Source: Pseudarthrobacter sp. MM222
GTDB lineage: Bacteria > Actinomycetota > Actinomycetes > Actinomycetales > Micrococcaceae
DNA length: 64,000 bases
Assembly (NCBI RefSeq): GCF_947090775.1
Contig: NZ_OX352321.1
Span: forward strand, 2,108,001-2,172,000
Reading direction: 5' to 3'
Shown: positions 11,966 through 22,334 of the stretch, piece by piece
Layout of the letters: every line of letters begins with the position of its first letter
Position numbering within the stretch: the first letter of the stretch is position 1
Translations under genes and position numbers: made by a program
Notes under the pieces: model-generated
What the model was told of the DNA's origin: nothing
Seen by the model: the letters and a program-made list of their open reading frames with translations, nothing else
The model's database searches: none

Positions 11966-12781
11966 GTGACCACGTCAACGAACGGCAAGTTCGACCGCAA
12001 GCCCTTCATCGCAGGCAACTGGAAGATGAATATGGACCACGTCCAGGGCATCACCCTCCTGCAGAAGCTGGCCTGGACCCTGTCCGACGCCAAGCACGAC
12101 TACAGCCGGGTGGAGGTGGCCGTTTTTCCGCCGTTCACGGACCTCCGCGGCGTGCAGACCCTCGTCCAGGGCGACGAGCTGGAGCTTGCCTACGGTGGAC
12201 AGGACCTCTCCCAGTTCGACTCCGGTGCCTACACCGGCGACGTCTCCGGGCAGTTCCTCGCGAAACTCGGCTGCCGTTACGCCCTCGTAGGCCACAGCGA
12301 ACGACGCACCGTCCACAACGAGACCGACGAAGTGCTGAACGCCAAGACGAAAGCCGCTTTCCGCCATGGCGTGACACCGGTGCTCTGCGTCGGTGAGGGC
12401 CTGGAGGTCCGCCAGGCCGGCACCCACGTCGAGCACACCCTCGCCCAGCTCCGCGCCGACGTGGACGGCCTCAACCCCGAGCAGGCCGCCGAACTGGTAG
12501 TCGCCTACGAACCGGTCTGGGCCATCGGCACCGGCGAGGTTGCCGGACCGGAGGATGCGCAGGAGATGTGCGCCGCGATCCGGGCGGAGCTGACCACGCT
12601 CTTCGGCGCGGACGTCGCCGCCAAGACCCGGCTGCTCTACGGCGGTTCGGTCAAGGCCAACAACGCGGCGGCAATTCTTAAGGAACGCGACGTGGATGGG
12701 TTGCTGGTCGGCGGTGCCAGCCTGGACGCTGCCGAGTTTGCTAATATTGTCAGGTTCGAGAGTCATTTGCTGACGGATTAG
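11966..12781 (+). CDS. tpiA: Triosephosphate isomerase
   Basis: Interconverts dihydroxyacetone phosphate and glyceraldehyde-3-phosphate. AGNWKMN carries the catalytic Lys, LVGHSERR the electrophilic His and [11 protein letters not shown] the base Glu; phosphate-binding YGGSVKANN and GGASL close the barrel. GTG start with TTGGAG upstream; 271 residues, of which about ten N-terminal residues are an extension common in actinobacteria. Confidence 0.97.
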   Translation: MTTSTNGKFDRKPFIAGNWKMNMDHVQGITLLQKLAWTLSDAKHDYSRVEVAVFPPFTDLRGVQTLVQGDELELAYGGQDLSQFDSGAYTGDVSGQFLAKLGCRYALVGHSERRTVHNETDEVLNAKTKAAFRHGVTPVLCVGEGLEVRQAGTHVEHTLAQLRADVDGLNPEQAAELVVAYEPVWAIGTGEVAGPEDAQEMCAAIRAELTTLFGADVAAKTRLLYGGSVKANNAAAILKERDVDGLLVGGASLDAAEFANIVRFESHLLTD

Positions 12782-12829
12782 TCCGGACACAGCCTGGCCC
12801 CCGCAATCCAATTCTTCTGAAAGGCCGTC

Positions 12830-13087
12830 GTGGACGTTCTTCATGTCATTCTGCAGGTCCTCCTGGGCATTACCAGCCTCCTGCTGACCTTGCTCATCCT
12901 GCTCCACAAGGGGCGCGGCGGCGGCCTGTCCGACATGTTCGGCGGCGGCATGAGTTCCGGACTCAGCTCGTCCGGTGTTGCGGAGCGGAACCTCAACCGC
13001 TTCACGATCATCCTGGGTATCACCTGGGGCGCGGTGATCATCGCCCTCGGCCTGCTGATGCGGTTCAGCACGGGAGCAGATTCCTAG
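12830..13087 (+). CDS. secG: Preprotein translocase subunit SecG
   Basis: Small membrane subunit of SecYEG. Two hydrophobic helices (about residues 3-22 and 54-75) flank a glycine-rich loop GRGGGLSDMFGGG, which is the family signature. 85 residues, GTG start. The position after tpiA is conserved in actinobacteria. Confidence 0.93.
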   Translation: MDVLHVILQVLLGITSLLLTLLILLHKGRGGGLSDMFGGGMSSGLSSSGVAERNLNRFTIILGITWGAVIIALGLLMRFSTGADS

Positions 13088-13191
13088 GACCACGCGCAAA
13101 AACTTCATATCGGGCCCTTATGGCCCTCCCGGCATCGGGAACTCCGAACTACACTGTCGCTGGATTGCAAGCACAATCCACAAGCACGATT

Positions 13192-13197
13192 TATACA
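13192..13197 (+). promoter_or_regulatory. Candidate -10 TATACA before rbpA
   Basis: TATACA lies 22 bases before the rbpA ATG and is followed by an AGGAG ribosome site (13209-13213). TTGCAA at 13165 is too far upstream (21-base spacer) for a good -35. No SigR-type GGGAAT/GTT pair was found. Confidence 0.3.
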
Positions 13198-13219
13198 GTC
13201 CAGTAGCCAGGAGTTCCCG

Positions 13220-13597
13220 ATGCTGCATTCTGCTTCCGGTTTCAGGGGCATCCGCGTGGGTGCGACCGAAGGGGCCGCACCCCGCCACGAGCCACTGGAC
13301 GGGGCTGGCGTGCGCCAGCCGCGTATGCGCATCTCCTACCGGTGCGCCAAGGGCCACGAGACTGCACTCGTATTCGCCCAGATGCCCGAGGACCAGATCC
13401 CCGGCGTCTGGGACTGCCGCCGCTGCGGCTGCACAGCCACGCGGGATGGGGCGCAGTTCGGCCTGGAGGATACCCCGATGGAAGGGTACAAGAGCCACCT
13501 GGAATACGTTAAAGAACGGCGCTCCAGCCAGGACGCCGAAGACGTGCTGGCCGGAGCGCTGGAGCGGCTACGAGCCGGACGGACCCTTCCGGACTAG
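13220..13597 (+). CDS. rbpA: RbpA, RNA polymerase-binding protein
   Basis: Actinobacterial RNA polymerase activator that binds group I/II sigma factors and stabilises open complexes. An N-terminal GFRGIRVGA matches the RbpA tail; the core has CAKGHE and CRRCGC zinc-type cysteines; the C-terminal helix GYKSHLEYVKERR...ALERLR is the sigma-interaction region. 125 residues. Its last 30 bases overlap the 3' end of pgl on the other strand. In M. tuberculosis rbpA lies elsewhere (Rv2050), so this placement is lineage-specific. Confidence 0.9.
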   Translation: MLHSASGFRGIRVGATEGAAPRHEPLDGAGVRQPRMRISYRCAKGHETALVFAQMPEDQIPGVWDCRRCGCTATRDGAQFGLEDTPMEGYKSHLEYVKERRSSQDAEDVLAGALERLRAGRTLPD

Positions 13598-14386
13598 CTG
13601 CGCCGGAACCCGTGCGGCCGCGTTTTCATCGATCAGCCACAGCGTCTCGTTCCGGCCCCGGGGTCCGGCCGCCGGAACCTGCACCGGATTGGCGCCGGCG
13701 AGTGCCAGCCCGACGGCGCCGGCCTTGTCCTCGCCCGCCACGACCATCCACACTTCCAGGGCCGTATTGATCGCCGGCAGGGTCAATGAAACCCGGCCCG
13801 GCGGCGGCTTGGGCGAACTGCGGACACCCACGACGGTGAGCTCCTTCTCGCGGATGCCCGTCTGCTCGGGAAACAGGGACGCCACATGGGCATCAGGTCC
13901 CACGCCCAGCAGGACGATGTCGAAGCGGGGGAGCCTGCCCGGGTTCTCCGGCCGGTCGTCCGACATGTCGGCGGCGTGCTCTGCCGCCGCGGCATCGGCG
14001 AGCCGGCGGGCATAGTCTTCGGCGGCCTCTTCCGGGCTGCCGAATTCCTCCGCCGCTCCCGGCACGTGCACGCGCGCGGGATCCACCGGGATGTGAGCGA
14101 GCAACGCATCCTGCGCCTGGCGCGCGTTGCGCTCGGCGTCGTCGGCGGCGACAAACCGTTCGTCGCCCCACCAGAAATTGACCTTCGACCAGTCGACGGC
14201 CGGGGCCGCCGGTGAGTCTGCCACCGCTTTGAGCGAACCGATTCCCATCGTGCCGCCGGTAAGTACCACAGTCGCCTCGCCGTGCCTGTCCTGGATATCC
14301 ACTAGCTTGGTTATCAGGCGGGCCGCGATCGCAGCCATCAGAACGGTCGAGTCGGGATGGATGCTTACTCTGGGATCAGCGCTCAC
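13568..14386 (-). CDS. pgl: 6-phosphogluconolactonase
   Basis: Hydrolyses 6-phosphogluconolactone in the oxidative pentose-phosphate pathway. LTGGTMGIGSLKA, FWWGDERFV and LLGVGPDAHVASLFP are the lactonase motifs (the last usually has DGH; here DAH). The GTG at 14386 is preferred because AAGGAG lies about 11 bases upstream; the alternative GTG at 14398 abuts that site. 272 residues. Last gene of tkt-tal-pgi-zwf-opcA-pgl, starting inside opcA. Confidence 0.9.
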   Translation of the reverse strand: MSADPRVSIHPDSTVLMAAIAARLITKLVDIQDRHGEATVVLTGGTMGIGSLKAVADSPAAPAVDWSKVNFWWGDERFVAADDAERNARQAQDALLAHIPVDPARVHVPGAAEEFGSPEEAAEDYARRLADAAAAEHAADMSDDRPENPGRLPRFDIVLLGVGPDAHVASLFPEQTGIREKELTVVGVRSSPKPPPGRVSLTLPAINTALEVWMVVAGEDKAGAVGLALAGANPVQVPAAGPRGRNETLWLIDENAAARVPAQLVRKGPSGS

Positions 14387-15317
14387 TGGGACGGACACTC
14401 CTTAGATTCGTGCGTGGAAGTCCCATAGTAATCACTTCACCGAACACTTCGTCCGGATCCAGCCGGCGGAGCTCCTCGGCCAGGCAATCCTTGAGGTTCC
14501 GGCGCGGCAGTGAAATGCGCTGCGCGGGCTGACCAGGCTGCGTCAGTTCGGCCACCGTCAGTGCCGGGCGGAACAACTGGATGTCACCGCCGGAGCGGCT
14601 CAGGCGCACCCGCCGGATGCCCGTACCCGCAGGATCCGCCACGATCGTGACCGGAACGTCCAGCGCCAGCGTGAGCCATGCCGCGAGCAGGATCGTGCTG
14701 GGGGAATCGGAGGCGCCTTCGACGGCGACTGCCGTCACCGGTGAGTCGTCCACCTGGTCCAGGGCCGCGGCGAGCTGGATGCGCCAGTTCGTCAGCCGGG
14801 TCCAGGCAAGGTCCGTGTCGCCGGCCTTGTAGGTGCGCCGGATGTTGTCCAGGGCGGCCTGCGGTTCCGGTTCGTTGGCGGAATCGGTGATCCGGCGGTG
14901 CGCGATCCGGCCGATCGATGTCTCGCAGGCGTTCTTCGGAGCTCCGTGCGGCCACCACGCCACGATCGGCGCGTCCGGCAGCAGGAGCGCAGCCACGAGG
15001 GACTCGCTTTCCTCCGCAAGTTCGCCGTAGCCGCGGAGCAGGATCACCTCGGAAGCTCCGGCGTCGCCGCCGACGCGGATCTGGGCATCCAGGCGGGTCG
15101 GGGCCGCGGCCCCGGCGTCGGCCAGCACGATGATCCGGCAGGGGTGCTCCCGGCTGGCCTCGTTGGCGGCCTCAATCGCCTCCTCCTCCAGCCCGGACTT
15201 GGTGACGACCACGAGGGTCAGGACCCGGCCCAGGGCAATCACACCGCCCTGCTCGCGCAGGGCCATGATCTCCTTGGAGATCTTGGACGTCGTTGTATCG
15301 GGAAGATCTACGATCAT
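14376..15317 (-). CDS. opcA: OpcA, glucose-6-phosphate dehydrogenase assembly protein
   Basis: Activator/assembly factor for glucose-6-phosphate dehydrogenase in cyanobacteria and actinobacteria. 313 residues. Starts MIVDLPDTTTSKISKEI and carries the APIVAWWPHGAPKNACET block typical of OpcA. The ATG overlaps the zwf stop (ATGA), implying coupled synthesis of enzyme and partner. No catalytic motif is expected. Confidence 0.93.
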   Translation of the reverse strand: MIVDLPDTTTSKISKEIMALREQGGVIALGRVLTLVVVTKSGLEEEAIEAANEASREHPCRIIVLADAGAAAPTRLDAQIRVGGDAGASEVILLRGYGELAEESESLVAALLLPDAPIVAWWPHGAPKNACETSIGRIAHRRITDSANEPEPQAALDNIRRTYKAGDTDLAWTRLTNWRIQLAAALDQVDDSPVTAVAVEGASDSPSTILLAAWLTLALDVPVTIVADPAGTGIRRVRLSRSGGDIQLFRPALTVAELTQPGQPAQRISLPRRNLKDCLAEELRRLDPDEVFGEVITMGLPRTNLRSVRPSER

Positions 15318-16876
15318 GGCCGTCTCCAGGTTCGTCCGTCGCGGGCAAGCAGCTCGTCGGCGGAAGGGGGTCCCCAGCTTCCGGGGGCGTAGGGTTCCGG
15401 CTGTTCCGCCAGCCCGGCCCAGTACTCCTCGAACGGGTCCAGGATCTTCCAGGACAGCTCGACCTCCTGGTGCCGGGGGAAGAGCGGCGGCTCGCCCAGC
15501 AGCACATCGAGGATGAGCCGTTCGTAGGCCTCCGGGCTGGATTCGGTGAAGGAATGGCCGTAGCCGAAGTCCATGGTGACGTCGCGGACTTCCATCTGCG
15601 TGCCCGGGACCTTGGAGCCGAAACGGATCGTGGCGCCCTCGTCGGGCTGCACCCGGATCACCACGGCGTTCTGGCCGAAGTCGTCCTCGCCGTGGTCGGT
15701 GAAGAGCAGGTTCGGGGCGCGCTTGAGCACCACGGCGATTTCCGTGACCCGGCGGCCCAGCCGCTTTCCGGCCCGGAGGTAGAACGGCACACCGCTCCAG
15801 CGGCGGGTGTTGATGTCCACCCGGATCGCCGCGAACGTTTCGGTCTTGGAGGTGGCAGGAATGCCCTCTTCCTCCAGGTAGCCCACCACCTGCTCACCAC
15901 CCTGCCAGCCGCCGGTGAACTGGCCCCGGGCCGAATGGCTGGACAGATCCCGGGGAAGCCGGACGGCGGCCAGGACCTTTTCCTTCTCGGCGCGGAGGTC
16001 ATCCGCGTTGAAGGAGATGGGTTCTTCCATGGCCGTCAGTGCCAGCAGCTGCAGCAGGTGGTTCTGGATGACGTCGCGGGCTGCGCCCACGCCGTCATAG
16101 TAGCCTGCCCGGCCGCCGGTGCCGATGTCCTCGGCCATGGTGATCTGGACGTGGTCCACGTAATTGGCGTTCCAGAGCGGCTCGAAGAGCTGGTTGGCGA
16201 AGCGCAGCGCCAGGATGTTCTGCACCGTCTCCTTGCCGAGGTAGTGGTCGATCCGGAAGACCGCGTCCTGCGGGAACACCGACTCCACGATGTCGTTGAG
16301 CTGGCGGGCCGACTCGAGGTCGTGACCGAACGGCTTTTCGATGACCACGCGGCGCCAGGTGTCGCCCTCCGCCTGGGCGAGCCCGTGCTTCGAGAGCTGG
16401 CGGCAGACCAGCTCGAACGCCTTCGGCGGGATGGACAGGTAGAACGCGTGGTTGCCCCGCGTTCCACGATGTTCGTCCAGCTCGTAGAGCGTCTTGCCGA
16501 GCCGCTCAAAGGCGTCGTCGTCGTCGAACTCGCCCTGGACGAACCGAATGCCCTCGGACAGCTGTTCCCAGACCGATTCGTCAAAAGGCGTGCGGCAGTA
16601 CGCCATGACGGAGTGCTTCACCTGTGCGGCAAAGTCGTCATCGTCCCACTCACGCCGGGCGAAGCCCACCAGGGCAAAACTCGGCGGCAGCAGCCCGCGG
16701 TTGGCGAGGTCATAGACCGCCGGCATGAGTTTCTTGCGGGCGAGGTCCCCGGTGACACCAAAGAGGACCAGCGACGACGGCCCAGCGATGCGGTTGAGGC
16801 GGCGGTCTCGGGGATCCCGGAGCGGGTTTTGCGCCCGGCCCGAGGAATTCCTGCCGCCGTTGTAGGTTTCTGGCAT
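15314..16876 (-). CDS. zwf: Glucose-6-phosphate 1-dehydrogenase
   Basis: First step of the oxidative pentose-phosphate pathway. LVLFGVTGDLARKKLMPA is the NADP-binding motif, RIDHYLGKE the substrate site with the reactive Lys/His, and VIEKPFGHD lies between. 520 residues. Fourteen bases separate it from the pgi stop; overlaps opcA by four. Confidence 0.97.
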   Translation of the reverse strand: MPETYNGGRNSSGRAQNPLRDPRDRRLNRIAGPSSLVLFGVTGDLARKKLMPAVYDLANRGLLPPSFALVGFARREWDDDDFAAQVKHSVMAYCRTPFDESVWEQLSEGIRFVQGEFDDDDAFERLGKTLYELDEHRGTRGNHAFYLSIPPKAFELVCRQLSKHGLAQAEGDTWRRVVIEKPFGHDLESARQLNDIVESVFPQDAVFRIDHYLGKETVQNILALRFANQLFEPLWNANYVDHVQITMAEDIGTGGRAGYYDGVGAARDVIQNHLLQLLALTAMEEPISFNADDLRAEKEKVLAAVRLPRDLSSHSARGQFTGGWQGGEQVVGYLEEEGIPATSKTETFAAIRVDINTRRWSGVPFYLRAGKRLGRRVTEIAVVLKRAPNLLFTDHGEDDFGQNAVVIRVQPDEGATIRFGSKVPGTQMEVRDVTMDFGYGHSFTESSPEAYERLILDVLLGEPPLFPRHQEVELSWKILDPFEEYWAGLAEQPEPYAPGSWGPPSADELLARDGRTWRRP

Positions 16877-16890
16877 GGTTCGTGGGTGCC

Positions 16891-18525
16891 TTAGCTTTCG
16901 GTGGAGGATACTGCCTGGCCGGCCAGGGCCGCGACCAGTTCCTGTAGCTGCCGCACGCCGGCGGCGCGGTCCGTCAGGTGCAGGCGGAGGACCGGACGGC
17001 CGTGTTCGCTCAGGACCTGCGCGTCGCCGGCGGCCTGGGCGGAGATCAGTTCACCGAAGCTGAAGGGAAGACCCGGGATCGGAAGGTCGGTTTCGGCTGC
17101 TGCCGTCACCTGCAGGAACACGCCGATCGCGGGTCCGCCCTTGTGGAACTGCCCGGTGGAGTGCAGGAACCGCGGACCCCAGCCGAAGGTGACCGGGCGC
17201 TGGCTGTGCGCGGCCAGCTGGTCCCGGATACCTTCCAGCGGTGCGTAGGCGAGGCGGTCAAAGTAGGCCTGGACGCTCAGGTAGCTGTCCGGGCGGAGTT
17301 CGCCCAGCAGTGCGCTGACGGCTTCGGCCGCCGTGGCGGCGCCGCCCAGCCATTCCCCGCCGCGGACCTCGATGGCACCGTCCGTGAAGGCGGCCGGTGT
17401 CGGCTCCGGCTGGGCGTCCAGCAGCCCGCGGGCGGCGACCTTCGCGGCCTCGACGTCGGGCTGGTCGTAGGGGTTGATGCCGAGCAGCCGTCCGGCCACG
17501 GCGGTGGCGAACTCCCAGGCCATCATCTGGGTGGGGAGCCCGCCCGCGATGGCGACCTCGTTCTCGCCGAGCTCGACGTCGGCATCCGCGGCGACGAGGC
17601 GGATCACCAGGACGTCGGGAGCGCCGAGCGTGGCCTCCGGCGACGCCGGTCCGGCGACGACCGGTAGCACGCCGGTACCGAGCTTCCCGGTTGACTCCGC
17701 GATGAGCTGTTCGGCCCAGTCGGCGAAGCCGGCAATGCCGGAGCCGTCCTCTGCGATGACGATCTTGTTGCGCAGCGGGTTGGTGCCGCCCAGTGCGGCC
17801 CCGAGGGCCAGCCCGATGTTCTCCGCGGAATCGTCATTGAGGACCTCGGCGGCTTCCTCGGCCTCGTCCAGGAAGGCCTGGATGTCGACGCCGGCCAGAC
17901 CGGAGGGCACCAGCCCGAACGCGGTGAGGGCGGAGTAGCGGCCCCCGACGTTCGGGTCGGCGTTGAAGACGGCACGGTAGCCGGCCTCACGGGCGGACTT
18001 GTCCAACGGCGAACCGGGATCGGTGACGATGATGATCCGGCTCTTGGCGTCGATCCCGGCTTCGGTGAAGGCGTGTTCGAAGATCCGGCGCTGCGAGTCC
18101 GTTTCAAGGGTGGAGCCCGACTTGGAGGACACCACGATCGCAGTCTCCGTCAGCCTGTCCGCCAGCGCGGTCGCGACCTGTTCGGGGTCGGTGCTGTCCA
18201 GCACCGTCAGCTCGACGCCGGCGGTCCCGGCAATCACCTCGGGGGCCAGCGAGGATCCGCCCATGCCGCACAGGACAATCCGGCTGACGCCCTCGGAACG
18301 GAGGGCGTCGCGGAGCGCCAGGATGTCGGCAACGAGCGGCTGCGAGACGGTGGCAGCCTCGACCCAGCCGAGCCGGACGGAAGACTCCGCCTCGGCGTCG
18401 GGACCCCAGAGGGTGGCGTCCTTGGCAAAGATCCGGGTGGCAACCTTGTCCGCCAGCAGTGCCGGGAGGTGCTGTTCGTGGGCCTGGCGGGCAGCGCCCG
18501 TGGCGTCGTAGCTGAGAGTCGTCAT
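16891..18525 (-). CDS. pgi: Glucose-6-phosphate isomerase (Tal/Pgi-fusion-like type)
   Basis: SIS-domain isomerase interconverting glucose-6-P and fructose-6-P. GMGGSSLAPEV and VVSSKSGSTLETD bind the sugar phosphate. SKSGST, rather than SKTFTT, and the position just after transaldolase resemble the Pgi half of the Tal-Pgi fusion proteins known in other bacteria. 544 residues; starts 6 bases after the tal stop. A bifunctional glucose/mannose specificity cannot be excluded. Confidence 0.87.
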   Translation of the reverse strand: MTTLSYDATGAARQAHEQHLPALLADKVATRIFAKDATLWGPDAEAESSVRLGWVEAATVSQPLVADILALRDALRSEGVSRIVLCGMGGSSLAPEVIAGTAGVELTVLDSTDPEQVATALADRLTETAIVVSSKSGSTLETDSQRRIFEHAFTEAGIDAKSRIIIVTDPGSPLDKSAREAGYRAVFNADPNVGGRYSALTAFGLVPSGLAGVDIQAFLDEAEEAAEVLNDDSAENIGLALGAALGGTNPLRNKIVIAEDGSGIAGFADWAEQLIAESTGKLGTGVLPVVAGPASPEATLGAPDVLVIRLVAADADVELGENEVAIAGGLPTQMMAWEFATAVAGRLLGINPYDQPDVEAAKVAARGLLDAQPEPTPAAFTDGAIEVRGGEWLGGAATAAEAVSALLGELRPDSYLSVQAYFDRLAYAPLEGIRDQLAAHSQRPVTFGWGPRFLHSTGQFHKGGPAIGVFLQVTAAAETDLPIPGLPFSFGELISAQAAGDAQVLSEHGRPVLRLHLTDRAAGVRQLQELVAALAGQAVSSTES

Positions 18526-18531
18526 AGTGGA

Positions 18532-19650
18532 CTAGGCGTCCTTCCGTGCGGCGGCAAGGGCGCCCTCGACGTCGGCGAGCAGTTCCTTCCAGCTGGCGAC
18601 GAACTTGTCGAGGCCCTCCGATTCCAGGACCGCGACGACGTCGTTGTAGGAGATGCCCAGCGCGTCGAGCGCGTTGAGGGTGGCGTTGGCGTCCGCGTAG
18701 CCGCGGGTGATGGTGTTGCCCGTGACCGTTCCGTGGTCGAAGGTGGCGTCGAGGGTCTTCTCCGGCATGGTGTTGACGACGCCGGGGGCGACGAGTTCCG
18801 TGACGTAGAGGGTGTCCGGGTACGCCGGGTCCTTCACGCCGGTGGAGGCCCACAGCGGGCGCTGGGGGAGCGCGCCGGCTTCGGCCAGGACTGCCCAGCG
18901 CTCGGTGGCGAAGAGTTCCTCGTAGACCTGGTAGGCGAGGCGGGCGTTGGCGACGCCGGCCTTGCCCTTGAGGGCGCGGGCCTCGTCAGTGCCGATCGCG
19001 TCGAGGCGCTTGTCGATTTCCGAGTCCACGCGGGAGACGAAGAAGGAGGCCACGGAGTGGATCTTGGAGAGGTCGTGTCCGTTGTCCTTGGCCTGCTCGA
19101 GGCCGGACTGGAATGCGTTGATGACGGCGCGGTAGCGCTCCAGGGAGAAGATCAGGGTCACATTGACGCTGATGCCGGCCGCAATGGTGGCGGTGATGGC
19201 CTCGAGGCCTTCGAGCGTGGCCGGGATCTTGATCAGGACGTTTTCCTTGTTGACCTGGCCGTGGAGTTCCTTGGCCTCGGCGATGGTGCCGGCGGTGTCC
19301 CAGGCGAGGCGGGGGTCGACCTCGATCGAGACGCGGCCGTCGACGCCGTTCGTGGCGGCGGCGACCGGAGCGAACAGGTCGCAGGCGTCGGCGACGTCGG
19401 TGGTGGTGATCGCGAAGACGGTCTCCTCGACGCTGGCGCCGGCGGCGGCCTTGGCGGCGATGATGGCGTCGTAGTCGTGGCCGGTGGTGATGGCCGCGTG
19501 GAAGATGCTCGGGTTCGTGGTGACCCCGACGACGTTCTTCTCTTCAATCAGCTTGCGCAGCGTGCCAGTGGCGAGGCGGCCGCGGGAGAGGTCATCGAGC
19601 CAGATGGAAACGCCGGCGTCGGAAAGCTGCTGGGTGGGGGTGGTAGTCAT
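18532..19650 (-). CDS. tal: Transaldolase
   Basis: Transfers dihydroxyacetone units between sugar phosphates. [21 protein letters not shown] and [12 protein letters not shown] (Schiff-base Lys) are present; [12 protein letters not shown] follows. 372 residues, the long transaldolase class of actinobacteria. AGGAGCTTC precedes the ATG. Lies 68 bases after tkt and 6 bases before pgi. Confidence 0.95.
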   Translation of the reverse strand: MTTTPTQQLSDAGVSIWLDDLSRGRLATGTLRKLIEEKNVVGVTTNPSIFHAAITTGHDYDAIIAAKAAAGASVEETVFAITTTDVADACDLFAPVAAATNGVDGRVSIEVDPRLAWDTAGTIAEAKELHGQVNKENVLIKIPATLEGLEAITATIAAGISVNVTLIFSLERYRAVINAFQSGLEQAKDNGHDLSKIHSVASFFVSRVDSEIDKRLDAIGTDEARALKGKAGVANARLAYQVYEELFATERWAVLAEAGALPQRPLWASTGVKDPAYPDTLYVTELVAPGVVNTMPEKTLDATFDHGTVTGNTITRGYADANATLNALDALGISYNDVVAVLESEGLDKFVASWKELLADVEGALAAARKDA

Positions 19651-19718
19651 GTGAAGCTCCTGAAAGTCTGGGGCCGCCGCCGTCAGTTGGGGCGGCGGCC
19701 CGGAAAACGAGGTTTGTA

Positions 19719-21845
19719 TCAGGCGGAGAGGCCGGCGAGGGATTCCTTGGCGGCCGCGGCGACAGCGTCGGCGGTGATGCCGAACTCCTGGAAGAGGCGC
19801 TTGTAGTCGGCGGAGGCACCGAAGTGCTCCAGGGAGATGGAACGGCCGGCGTCGCCGACGAATTCCTTCCAGCCCAGCGCGAGGCCGGCTTCAACCGAAA
19901 CGCGTGCCTTGACCGCGGCGGGCAGGACGGCCTCACGGTAGGCGGCGTCCTGCTTGTTGAACCATTCCACGCAGGGCATGGACACGACGCGGGTGGGAAT
20001 GCCCTCGGCCTGCAGGGCTTCCCGGGCATTGACGGCGAGCTGGACCTCGGAGCCCGTGCCGATCAGGATGACCTTCGGCTCGGCGGTGGCACCGTCGGCG
20101 GAGGCTTCGGCCAGGACGTACCCGCCCTTGGCGACGCCGGCGATGGAGCCGAACGTGTTGCCCTCGGCGTCACCGGTGCCGCGGGCGTACGTCGGGATGT
20201 TCTGCCGGGTCAACACGATGCCGGCAGGGTTTTCGTGGTTTTCCAGCATGACCTTCCAGGCCGCGGCTACCTCGTTGGCATCGCCGGGGCGGACGACGTC
20301 CAGGCCCGGGATGGCCCGGAGCGAGGCGAGCTGCTCCACCGGCTGGTGGGTGGGTCCGTCTTCGCCGAGGCCGATCGAGTCGTGCGTCCAGACATACAGG
20401 GACGGCACGCCCATGAGCGCGCCGAGGCGGATGGCCGGGCGCTGGTAGTCGCTGAAGATCAGGAACGTGCCGGAGAAGGCGCGGGTGCGGCCGTGCAGGG
20501 AAATGCCGTTCACGATCGACGCCGCGGCGTGTTCACGGATGCCGAAGTGCAGCACGCGGCCGTAGGGGTTGCCCTTCCAGGCCGCGGTGGACCGGGACGT
20601 CGGGATGAACGACGGCGAGCCTTCGATCGTGGTGTTGTTCGATTCGGCGAGATCTGCGGAGCCGCCCCACAGTTCGGGCATGACCGGGCCGATTGCGTTC
20701 AGGACCTTCCCTGACGCGGCACGGGTGGAGACGTCCTTGCCGGCTTCGAAGACCGGCAGGGCGGCCTCGAGTTCGGCCGGAAGCTTCCGGGCCTCGACGC
20801 GCTCAAGAAGGGCGGCGCCCTCGGGGTTGCCGGCCTGCCATGCCTCGAACGCTTCCTGCCATTCGCCGCGTGCGGCCGCGCCGCGCTCCTGCGCTGCCCG
20901 GGTGTGGGCGAGGACGTCGTCGTCAACCTGGAAGGAACGCTCCGGGTCGAAGTCCAGGACCTTCTTCAGTGCCGCGACTTCCTCGGCGCCCAGCGCCGAG
21001 CCGTGGATCTTGCCGGTGTTCTGCTTCTTCGGTGCCGGGTAACCGATGATGGTCCGCAGCGACACGATGGAAGGCTTGTTCGTTTCGGCCTTCGCGGCCA
21101 GGAGGGCGGCGTGCAGTTCCTGCACGTCCTCCTTGTATTCGCCGGTGCGGGTCCAGTCGACGCGCTGGACGTGCCAGCCGTAGGCCTCGTAGCGCTTCAG
21201 GACGTCCTCGGTGAACGCGACATCGGTGTCGTCCTCGATCGAGATGTGGTTCTCGTCGTAAATCACGACGAGGTTGCCGAGTTCCTGGTGCCCGGCAAGC
21301 GAGGACGCCTCGGAAGTGACGCCTTCCTGCAGGTCGCCGTCGGACGCGATCACCCAGATGGTGTGGTCGAACGGGCTGGCACCCTCTGCGGCGTCGGCGT
21401 CGAACAGGCCGCGTTGGCGGCGCTGCGAGTAAGCGAAGCCGACCGCGGAGGCCAGGCCCTGGCCCAGCGGGCCGGTGGTGATCTCGACGCCGGCGGTGTG
21501 CTTGTACTCCGGGTGGCCCGGGGTCAGCGAGCCCCAGGTGCGCAGGGCCTGCAGGTCCTTCAGCTCCAGGCCGTAGCCGGAGAGGAACAGCTGGATGTAC
21601 AGCGTGAGGGAGGTATGGCCGGGGGAGAGGATGAAGCGGTCGCGCCCCAGCCAGTCCGGGTTCTTCGGGTCATGCCGCATCAGCTTCTGGAAGAGCAGGT
21701 AGGCGGCCGGAGCCAGGCTCATCGCGGTGCCGGGGTGGCCGTTACCGACCTTCTCCACAGCGTCCGCAGCAAGCACGCGGACTGTGTCCACCGCACGCTG
21801 ATCCAAACTGGTCCATGACAGTTCTTGCTCTTCCAAATGTGGCAC
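19719..21845 (-). CDS. tkt: Transketolase
   Basis: Thiamine-diphosphate enzyme transferring two-carbon units. [10 protein letters not shown], the ThDP/metal motif [14 protein letters not shown], and the pyrimidine domain with [16 protein letters not shown] are clear. The GTG at 21845 is chosen (708 residues, aligning with mycobacterial Tkt); the frame stays open 33 codons further. First gene of the minus-strand pentose-phosphate operon, divergent from ctaB. Confidence 0.95.
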   Translation of the reverse strand: MPHLEEQELSWTSLDQRAVDTVRVLAADAVEKVGNGHPGTAMSLAPAAYLLFQKLMRHDPKNPDWLGRDRFILSPGHTSLTLYIQLFLSGYGLELKDLQALRTWGSLTPGHPEYKHTAGVEITTGPLGQGLASAVGFAYSQRRQRGLFDADAAEGASPFDHTIWVIASDGDLQEGVTSEASSLAGHQELGNLVVIYDENHISIEDDTDVAFTEDVLKRYEAYGWHVQRVDWTRTGEYKEDVQELHAALLAAKAETNKPSIVSLRTIIGYPAPKKQNTGKIHGSALGAEEVAALKKVLDFDPERSFQVDDDVLAHTRAAQERGAAARGEWQEAFEAWQAGNPEGAALLERVEARKLPAELEAALPVFEAGKDVSTRAASGKVLNAIGPVMPELWGGSADLAESNNTTIEGSPSFIPTSRSTAAWKGNPYGRVLHFGIREHAAASIVNGISLHGRTRAFSGTFLIFSDYQRPAIRLGALMGVPSLYVWTHDSIGLGEDGPTHQPVEQLASLRAIPGLDVVRPGDANEVAAAWKVMLENHENPAGIVLTRQNIPTYARGTGDAEGNTFGSIAGVAKGGYVLAEASADGATAEPKVILIGTGSEVQLAVNAREALQAEGIPTRVVSMPCVEWFNKQDAAYREAVLPAAVKARVSVEAGLALGWKEFVGDAGRSISLEHFGASADYKRLFQEFGITADAVAAAAKESLAGLSA

Positions 21846-22334
21846 GAAAACCGGGCCCCTCTCTGTGCTGATGGCGGGTGGGCTGGGCAGTTCCGTCCGG
21901 GCACAGTTCGATGCCCGCTGAGGTACGTACCAGCCGTTCACCATCGAAACGTTGATCTATCATTCAGCCGCCTGGGCAACAGCCGGTGTGCAAACTCACA
22001 CCTGAGCCGGTCCGGGCCGGCACACCGAATGCCGCCCGTGCGCGCTGATCTGCAAGTAGCTTAGCCCTATTCCAACCGTCCGGCGCCGTATATCTCACCA
22101 ATTGGACCGGAATACCGCTTATATGAATCACCATCCGCCCCGGCGCCGGTGAGAGAGCGTTTACCTGCCGGAAACCTGCGGCCTTTCCGGCGGACCCCGG
22201 CCGCCGTGGGGCCACGGTATGATGGTTCGTGGCTACCAGGGGGACGAGGACACGCCTGTACGTTGCGCGTGGACCCCTCCGAAATGCAACGTGCGTTGCG
22301 AAACCAGCCGGACTGAACAGCCAGACAGAACAGA
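21846..22334. promoter_or_regulatory. Divergent intergenic region tkt/ctaB
   Basis: No gene seen in 489 bases. It must hold the tkt-operon promoter and the ctaB promoter. The best -10 for ctaB is TATGAT at 22218-22223. The ctaB leader contains an inverted repeat, ACGTTGC (22260-22266) and GCAACGT (22286-22292). No convincing tkt promoter could be picked by eye. Confidence 0.5.

Noticed and set aside
13120..13200. SigR-type promoter of rbpA
   Set aside because: GGGAAC at about 13136 has no GTT-type -10 at the needed spacing.
21846..22334. Riboswitch or small RNA in the tkt/ctaB gap
   Set aside because: No conserved riboswitch core recognised; only a short inverted repeat.
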